Shown: positions 63,790 through 64,000 of the stretch, in pieces
Numbering within the stretch: position 1 is the stretch's first letter
Layout of the letters: the number at the start of each line of letters is the position of its first letter
Assembly: GCA_002071445.1 (NCBI GenBank)
Contig: MWFE01000041.1
Coordinates: forward strand, 1 to 64,000
Source of the DNA: Bacteroidetes bacterium ADurb.Bin008
GTDB taxonomy: Bacteria; Bacteroidota; Bacteroidia; Bacteroidales; Tenuifilaceae
Direction of reading: 5' to 3'
Length of the DNA stretch: 64,000 bases
The notes under the pieces: generated by a model
Told to the model about the DNA's origin: nothing
What the model saw: only the letters and a program-made list of their open reading frames with translations
Databases searched by the model: none
Position numbers and translations under genes: made by a program

Positions 63790-63993
63790 GCTTTCAATTC
63801 TACATCCAATTCGTTTTATTACTTCCGAAAATTTATCATGGAATTTTTGTTGATTTCCACATGAAGGAAAGTCAATGCGTTTGTCTATCACGTTATATTT
63901 TCTTTTTAATGGAACAAATGCTGTATCATACACATTAGCCTTAATTAAAACAATTGGTGCTTCTTGTATTCCAAGTCCGTCAATTTTAATCAT
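63784..63993 (-). CDS. Small or truncated protein of unknown function at the window edge
   Basis: The reading frame is open to the edge of the window. From the ATG at 63993 it encodes 69 aa beginning MIKIDGLGIQEAPIVLIKA and containing DKRIDFPSC. Amino-acid composition looks natural rather than shadow-like, and AT-richness matches the neighbouring cassette-like gene. The frame may continue beyond the window, so this could be the C-terminal end of a larger gene. No family recognised. Confidence 0.4.
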   Translation of the reverse strand: MIKIDGLGIQEAPIVLIKANVYDTAFVPLKRKYNVIDKRIDFPSCGNQQKFHDKFSEVIKRIGCRIESP

Positions 63994-64000
63994 CAATTTA

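Overview
The window looks like the chromosome of an anaerobic member of the Bacteroidota, probably order Bacteroidales. The grounds are a SusC/SusD pair with a long run of lipoprotein glycoside hydrolases, promoters with the Bacteroidota TAnnTTTG box, little Shine-Dalgarno signal, and AT-rich spacers around moderately GC-rich genes. I saw no rRNA, tRNA, CRISPR array or transposase.

Layout. 0.2-1.7 kb: RtcB RNA ligase. 1.9-14.9 kb: first block of an anaerobic purine/urate breakdown locus, with ygfK (+) meeting hydA (-) tail to tail, then, all on the minus strand, a YgjV-GNAT membrane protein, ssnA, a TPR-SpoIIE phosphatase, a molybdenum hydroxylase (xdh) and ygeX. 15.2-17.7 kb: two adjacent plus-strand proteins, each made of two SiaB-like (DUF6272) kinase/GHKL domains. 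17.8-19.5 kb: a putative outer-membrane barrel gene and a decayed paralogue. 19.9-56.5 kb: a large N-glycan utilisation locus. 56.6-59.6 kb: second block of the purine locus, ygeW and ygeY, separated by an MntA-type nucleotidyltransferase and a stump of its HepT partner. 59.6-62.6 kb: housekeeping genes (mltG, an aspartate-family aminotransferase, a conserved membrane-anchored protein). 62.7-64 kb: AT-rich genes of unknown function with integron-cassette-like flanks.

The N-glycan locus holds, on the minus strand in transcription order: GH20, GH29, GH20, GH27, GH35, GH33, GH95; then LacI regulator, sugar MFS transporter, ROK kinase, GH2 beta-mannosidase, GH92 alpha-mannosidase, NagB/PIG-L fusion, an endonuclease/exonuclease/phosphatase lipoprotein, a PNGase F homologue; then SusC and SusD. 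A secreted serine hydrolase and a CBM9-like protein are divergently transcribed. Inferred scheme: lipoprotein PNGase F frees glycans from asparagine, SusCD imports them, the exoglycosidases remove sialic acid, fucose, galactose, GlcNAc and mannose, and the MFS/ROK/NagB genes bring the monosaccharides into metabolism. A shared palindrome, CTAAAACGTTTTAG and near matches, lies before lacI, before susC and in the 52.7-52.8 kb divergent promoter, so the LacI protein probably controls the whole locus and itself.

All seven genes linked to anaerobic urate/purine breakdown in gut bacteria (ygeW, ygeX, ygeY, ygfK, ssnA, hydA/hyuA, xdh) are present, but the N-glycan locus sits between the two blocks. 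The most unusual items are the tandem double-SiaB proteins near a SpoIIE phosphatase inside the purine block, the split purine locus, and the LacI operator set.
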